Of a stretch of 9,429 bases of DNA, positions 6,801 to 9,429 are shown in pieces (position 1 is the stretch's first letter; each line of letters starts with the position of its first letter). The position numbers were made by a program, and so were the translations under genes. Under the pieces are notes generated by a model. The model was given only the letters and a program-made list of their open reading frames with translations, made no database searches and was not told where the DNA came from. Source of the DNA: Candidatus Woesearchaeota archaeon UBA119 (GTDB lineage: Archaea; Nanobdellota; Nanobdellia; Woesearchaeales; UBA119); NCBI GenBank assembly GCA_002505945.1, contig DAWM01000034.1:1-9429 (forward strand), in the 5' to 3' direction.

Positions 6801-9429
6801 TGAAAAATAATCCTTTTTGGCTTGAGCACATTCAGAAGGATCATGATATAACTGATATGTTTGGCTAACACATTTATCCCCATAATAACTGCAATCCATT
6901 CCAGAATCAGTAAGACAGAGGTGCCATTCAAGCCCCTCTACGAAATCTAACCCCTCAAGATTTAAGCCAGATAACGATTTCTTAACTTCAAACTCAAATA
7001 TCTTTTGACCAAGCAAAGTAATCAGAATTGGATCATTAATTCTAAGTACTGGTTTTATACTCACAGCCTCCCAATTTGCTATAGAGATTATGCAAGAATT
7101 GGAAGTTGCTCTGTAAGAACCCTCATATCCTTCTTGATACTTCTTAAGGAAATGCCCATAGCTAAAGCTAATTCTATTGACAGAATCTAAACGGGATATT
7201 GAAGAATCAATGTCATCCTTTAGATTAAACCTTACTCTATAATATAAACCAATATCTTCGTCTTGTTGCCTCTCTGATGTCAGATAGAAATAATCTTCAG
7301 GCGAGGTTATAAAATCTTCAAGCAGCAACCAGTCATTCCTATATCTATTACAAACGGTTTTAGAAGAAAACTCATAAATCATATTTTCACAAGAAGAAAT
7401 ACATTTTGTATTACCATTACTCAACCTACAAAGAAGTCTACCTTCTTCAGTAATATCTTCAGAAGCATCAAAATCAGAGGTAAATGTTATTTCTCTTGAT
7501 ACAGCAACCTTATCACTTGAGAAGATTTGACTAAGAAGTGGATCATTTAATCTGAAGAAAATATCAAAATTGGCAGTGATTTCATCATTATCTCTTAGGG
7601 AAGAAGGTAGGGAGAATTCACCATTAGAGTCCAAGTCAACGCTTTTTTCATAATTGCCCAGAGATAAACGAATTTGTTCGGAAAAAGAAATCTCTATTTT
7701 TCCAGTAGATTCCAACCGAGATAATGTTTTTTCAAGCTCTTCTGATAATGAAATCTCGTGAAGAGAAGACTCTAAATCTGAAGCCATAATATAAATTCCC
7801 TCAGAAGCAGATAACTTCGAGCGGGCAGAAACCAAATCAGAGTAAAGCACCTTATATGAGTTACACTCAGCTGATGATTCCAACTCGAAAGAGTTTCCAG
7901 AACAATAATTAGAATAAGCAACACAATCAGCCGAGGAATCTTCAAGACATAAGTATTTTGCTTCAGGTTCAGCAAAATCCATTTCTGGCAAGTTTTTATC
8001 AATCTCCAAAACCAGAGAATCTTGATTCAATAAAGATTTCAATATCTTATCTTTAATCTCAAGACTCAAGAGGAATCGCGCAGAATCATAGTCTTTATGT
8101 ATGACAAAATTTCTAGAATCTGCCAGCTTTAAGGTTTTTAATATGTTACTGCCCTTAAGCAATTGAACTTTATCATCAAAACTATAAGAGAGTATTCTAC
8201 TCTCTTTCATATCAGAAAGGAAAGAAGAGAGCTCATTATCTAACTTTAATGAGATTCCATAAGAATTGGAATCAACCTCTTTGTATTCTAAGTAAAAATA
8301 ATCAGAGGGGTTGGATTTTAGATCCTCTAAGAACAACCAGTCAGAAAGATAGGAAGTGCATCCAGTCTCAGAATCAAACTCAAAGAGAACATTATCGCAT
8401 GAGGAGGTGCACGCTATATCTCCTTTGCCTAAATCACATAAAAAGATGGCCTCTGAGGGTTCATCTGGTTCTCTAGATTTAGGAATAAAAGAGGTTTCAA
8501 TATCTGTGCTAAGTTGAGAAGTTGAGAAAAGTTCAGTAAGTTGTGAATCAGCTAAATGTAAAATCACTTCAAAGTATAAATAGATTTCTTCATCAGCTTT
8601 GGAGAAAAAAGAAGGAAGTTCAAATCTGCCAGAAGGAGATAACGAAACAGCAGTACCACTTGCCTTTAAGGAAAGATAAAGAGAGTCGGCAAACACAAAG
8701 TCCAGTTTGTTTAAATCTTCTAAGGATATAATTTTTGAATTTATTTCCTCAGCGAGCGTTATCCCATATAAAGAGGATTCGGAATCTTGAGATACAATAG
8801 AGTAGGAAGCAGAACTAGATAATTCTTCTTTGATTGACACAATATCTGAAAAAAGCTTTTTGTAATCAGCGCATTCTTCTTCAGATTCAAACTCAAAACT
8901 CTTGCCTGAACACTCTTCAGGTTCTATAACACAGGATGCCTCATTGGAGGGAGAGATACATAAGATTTCTGACTCTCCTATATCCTCTCCATCTCCTATC
9001 AACTGTTCAGCAAAAACATTAAACCACTCTCTTGCAGAATCCTGCTTTGCTTTGCCCTCAAGATCATCAAACTCAAAGGGGTTTATCTCAAAGAAGTTCT
9101 CAGGAATAGAAAAGTCAGAGCAAGATTCATCTGGCATAAGAAGGATATAAGGCAATTCAGGGGAATAGGCAACAAAGATAGTGCAATAAGATCGGCTGCC
9201 TGAAAAATACGAAGCAATTTCCTCATGATAAGAAGACTGTTTCGCAGAGAACCAAGAGAAGAATTCCCTCAACCCTTTAGCTTCTGAGTTCTCAAGAAAG
9301 AGGACAACCAGTTTGCTTTTGGGTTTAAAATGCTTGCTTCGGGAAACAAGAACAGACTGAAAATTGCTCAGAATTGAAACAGGCATAGTATTTGAGGAGT
9401 CTAAATCAAAGCAGGATTCTGCAAGAGAG
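3846..9429 (-). CDS. Giant modular C25-type (gingipain-like) cysteine peptidase, N-terminus beyond window
   Basis: The frame is open through the right edge, so 1,860 residues are visible and the true start is not. The first ATG in the window (9384-9386) has no ribosome binding site, and coding-like residues precede it (LAESCFDLDSSNT). Residues are numbered from that Met. Layout: 1-140 unassigned; 141-994 five tandem cysteine-headed modules; 1005-1255 an alpha/beta region faintly like cell-wall-binding repeat 2; 1290-1570 beta-rich; 1572-1822 a C25 peptidase domain with H1717 and C1743. Only 24 residues follow, with no membrane segment or sorting motif. The modules are acidic and serine-rich (first module about 20% Ser, 19% Asp+Glu, about 6% Lys+Arg). 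The paired, conserved cysteines suggest disulfides and hence export. Any signal peptide or anchor would have to be in the missing N-terminus. The role is not known; processing of surface proteins or attack on other cells' proteins are guesses. The stop is TAG. Confidence 0.85.
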   Translation of the reverse strand, partial: SLAESCFDLDSSNTMPVSILSNFQSVLVSRSKHFKPKSKLVVLFLENSEAKGLREFFSWFSAKQSSYHEEIASYFSGSRSYCTIFVAYSPELPYILLMPDESCSDFSIPENFFEINPFEFDDLEGKAKQDSAREWFNVFAEQLIGDGEDIGESEILCISPSNEASCVIEPEECSGKSFEFESEEECADYKKLFSDIVSIKEELSSSASYSIVSQDSESSLYGITLAEEINSKIISLEDLNKLDFVFADSLYLSLKASGTAVSLSPSGRFELPSFFSKADEEIYLYFEVILHLADSQLTELFSTSQLSTDIETSFIPKSREPDEPSEAIFLCDLGKGDIACTSSCDNVLFEFDSETGCTSYLSDWLFLEDLKSNPSDYFYLEYKEVDSNSYGISLKLDNELSSFLSDMKESRILSYSFDDKVQLLKGSNILKTLKLADSRNFVIHKDYDSARFLLSLEIKDKILKSLLNQDSLVLEIDKNLPEMDFAEPEAKYLCLEDSSADCVAYSNYCSGNSFELESSAECNSYKVLYSDLVSARSKLSASEGIYIMASDLESSLHEISLSEELEKTLSRLESTGKIEISFSEQIRLSLGNYEKSVDLDSNGEFSLPSSLRDNDEITANFDIFFRLNDPLLSQIFSSDKVAVSREITFTSDFDASEDITEEGRLLCRLSNGNTKCISSCENMIYEFSSKTVCNRYRNDWLLLEDFITSPEDYFYLTSERQQDEDIGLYYRVRFNLKDDIDSSISRLDSVNRISFSYGHFLKKYQEGYEGSYRATSNSCIISIANWEAVSIKPVLRINDPILITLLGQKIFEFEVKKSLSGLNLEGLDFVEGLEWHLCLTDSGMDCSYYGDKCVSQTYQLYHDPSECAQAKKDYFSIQRIINDFQDSYSLYQVGSDYYNTKFRLSVEEEHKSLINDLEKRNVVEFEYNDKLYAFNKISANFETSSLSKEELMFSVSDETSYVAIPFEVKILDSSFQNLFDGKSVIKRSIKKAIKYKTLSPEDIALPKKGIPLKLETVYQDTNVFLISDKDWRDVLSLVPVTTWHASGSELTWCSKGYNTPTDVCVYPTLVFHEESNGIDVDAIIEFLKQYNPKKVTLVDKGYSNPELGNLLVGEGKHGVGLPKSSIETISPSDYLSFWSSFDNLIYCEDDYELALPVSVYASHRDIPLIIENSVLEPLTEIKDRNILCVGEVANPERCDEIVSLQTIYDSYCQEASCSKQIYVNPDDLNDFKLIPLQPSYTSGKITHLFQKNSLLAPFLAAAKEEIIFPLQKGDFPSVDMEIYTNLLKYSKASEPVYKSYHLGSEYSEGYISESNDYYYAKDSLELKIPNQISEEIASASDIKLYFGAEFLECDGDFVDVTVSASGEEIWTKTLGCTNKRDFFNKDQFSSPSDVVEDYIEIPLPAKLTTDKLRISFEGASLLFYDAVRQPRYSFYEFKYSKGKGSDNFYCDSRNMEDCFLPYISKDKIKIEGGFSNTESFAQDRGDIPLRFSIPTKQGSTLLFRLNFFGGKPFGSIGSISVNGKDITPPTKLYDPTFLNFEKLSFVGHSNNGKVDIVLEGPSSSFFSQEPFSVRVDSVELDTSFLSNSFVTIFGSNKFIDESIDVDNHIFRLIGAALDPAEYARLFDISFKPDAAIGRIKGFSTSDVSSLVARSLFYEDVLENKGKVVLMTTADPGGESNLYVHDRDLGAEFGKILSLSGLQVDSHVEDTRTYDFNPDLWKNNQIILYLNHGSHKWAGIPSEDIPLLDSSIVSLIACSTCSTEEPSSFCLNAVRKGAVSVIPTVGLAYAGFYVPFATIQDMLDSGLPIGESFKRSYMLVKYQNMYTLLGDPTLKLPGKTPLVRQIEDFKVPYSGELHILD
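3921..4643 (-). other. Domain: clan CD cysteine peptidase, family C25-like
   Basis: Residues about 1582-1822 of the giant protein. FVTIFGS (1575-1581) fits the strand opening the caspase-like fold. PDAAIGR (1618-1624) matches the 'PD-x-x-x-GR' signature of C25 proteins, followed by a helix and LFYED. LNHGSH (1715-1720) carries the catalytic His (H1717; codon 4236-4238) and SLIACSTC (1739-1746) the catalytic Cys (C1743; codon 4158-4160), 26 residues apart. GAVSVIPTVG (1762-1771) and the closing LGDPTLKLP (1814-1822) are also typical of C25. The dyad is intact, so the domain should be active. Residues 1823-1846 lack the Ig-like domain that follows the catalytic domain in gingipains. Confidence 0.85.
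4677..5519 (-). other. Beta-rich region, probably two jelly-roll-like domains
   Basis: Residues about 1290-1420 and 1453-1570 each show alternating short hydrophobic stretches typical of beta strands, such as DIKLYFGAEFLECDGDFVDV and KLRISFEGASLLFYD in the first, and STLLFRLNFFGGKPFGSI and KVDIVLEG in the second. The pattern resembles carbohydrate- or partner-binding beta-sandwiches. The pairs C1339/C1362 and C1436/C1444 could form disulfides. No specific family is recognised. Confidence 0.4.
5622..6374 (-). other. Alpha/beta region, faintly like cell-wall-binding repeat 2
   Basis: Residues about 1005-1255 hold three approximate repeats of a strand, a small-residue helix and a second strand: NVFLISDKDWRDVLSLVPV (1008-1026) with KKVTLVDKG; NLIYCEDDYELALPVSVYA (1129-1147) with IPLII and NILCVGEV; and NSLLAPFLAAAKEEIIFPL (1238-1256). 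The spacing recalls the CWB2 family, which has three such units and binds cell-wall polymers in some bacteria. The glycine-rich signature of that family is weak, so the assignment is tentative. Confidence 0.35.
6405..6929 (-). repeat. Cysteine-headed module A3 (fifth of five)
   Basis: Residues about 820-994. Head cysteines C824, C832, C839 and C853 have spacing x7, x6, x13. It keeps the WHLCLTDSGMDC opening and the EFEYNDKLYAF strand but is the most diverged A copy, with Y and K replacing many acidic residues. It joins directly to the alpha/beta region. Confidence 0.65.
6930..7439 (-). repeat. Cysteine-headed module B2 (fourth of five)
   Basis: Residues about 650-819. Head cysteines C653, C662, C666 and C679 have spacing x8, x3, x12, identical to B1. 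It shares CISSC, NDWLLLED and SPEDYFYL with B1. It has an extra cysteine, C765, in a longer central loop (about 747-770) not present in B1. Confidence 0.75.
7440..7958 (-). repeat. Cysteine-headed module A2 (third of five)
   Basis: Residues about 477-649. Head cysteines C480, C488, C495 and C508 have spacing x7, x6, x12. It closely parallels A1: CSGNSFELES (A1 CSGKSFEFES), ECNSYKVLYSD (A1 ECADYKKLFSD), SDLESSLHEISLSEEL (A1 QDSESSLYGITLAEEI) and SNGEFSLPS (A1 PSGRFELPS). Confidence 0.8.
7959..8453 (-). repeat. Cysteine-headed module B1 (second of five)
   Basis: Residues about 312-476. Head cysteines C317, C326, C330 and C343 have spacing x8, x3, x12. B-type marks are CTSSC, the tryptophan-bearing SDWLFLEDL (348-356) and NPSDYFYL (359-366). 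The second half, YGISLKLDNELSSFL to LVLEIDKNL, parallels the A modules in predicted strand order. Confidence 0.75.
8454..8966 (-). repeat. Cysteine-headed module A1 (first visible of five)
   Basis: Residues about 141-311. Head cysteines C143, C152, C159 and C172 have spacing x8, x6, x12. A helix-like KKLFSDIVSIKEELSS follows, then several strands (LDFVFADSLYLSL, IYLYFEVILHL) and a conserved LTELFS before a linker rich in Pro, Asp and Glu. Further modules could lie beyond the window, but residues 1-140 do not fit the pattern. Confidence 0.8.
8967..9429 (-). other. Unassigned N-proximal segment of the giant protein
   Basis: Residues 1-140 plus 14 codons running to the edge. It has a hydrophobic strand KLVVLFLEN (25-33), an aromatic helix GLREFFSWFSAKQ (38-50), a second strand YCTIFVAYS (67-75) and two cysteines (C68, C89), then an acidic, aromatic-rich tail to 140. 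It looks like part of a folded alpha/beta domain cut by the window edge rather than a signal peptide. I do not recognise the family. Confidence 0.5.

Noticed and set aside
7772..8002. 76-codon minus-strand frame overlapping the giant gene in another frame
   Set aside because: It is hydrophobic and could look like a small membrane protein, but it is fully embedded in modules A2/B1, whose protein-level repeat pattern proves the other frame.
6405..8966. Recent DNA-level tandem duplication or assembly artefact in the giant gene
   Set aside because: The modules match only at protein level, with clear divergence in DNA sequence, loop length and even one cysteine spacing, so this is an old genuine array.
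8967..9429. Possible M64-type (IgA peptidase-like) domain start in the N-proximal segment
   Set aside because: The strand-helix-strand pattern with aromatic residues is vaguely similar, but no HExxH zinc motif is visible and the segment is cut by the window edge, so there is no real support.

Overview
The window looks like chromosomal DNA from a low-GC archaeon. The archaeal-type elongation factor 1-alpha, the 102-residue archaeal-type ribosomal protein S10 and the TATA-like boxes about 25 bases ahead of likely transcript starts all point that way. A small-genome DPANN-type lineage would fit (inference only), because the adenylate kinase is of the zinc-binding bacterial type and a giant multidomain surface-type protein sits beside the core genes.

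Left part (1-1968): the translation genes tuf (aEF1A) and rpsJ (S10) lie in the order tuf-rpsJ on the minus strand. A T-rich run lies between them, and the tuf promoter and ribosome binding site are visible. A 200-base divergent promoter region separates tuf from truD.

Middle (1969-3735): truD (tRNA pseudouridine-13 synthase, plus strand) and adk (adenylate kinase, minus strand) are convergent, with only 3 bases between their stop codons. Both are ordinary housekeeping genes. adk has its own promoter and is separated from the next upstream gene by a T-rich terminator-like run.

Right part (3846-9429): one huge minus-strand reading frame fills 5.6 kb and runs open off the right edge, so its N-terminus is missing. 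From N to C, the visible 1,860 residues comprise: an unassigned segment; five tandem modules of about 170 residues, each headed by four spaced cysteines and alternating between two subtypes (A-B-A-B-A); an alpha/beta region faintly like cell-wall-binding repeat 2; a beta-rich region; and a C-terminal clan CD (gingipain-like, C25) cysteine peptidase domain with its His and Cys in place. It is probably an exported, disulfide-bonded surface or secreted protease. The cysteine-headed module, which I cannot assign to any family, is the main novelty here.

No CRISPR array, insertion sequence, tRNA or rRNA was recognised.
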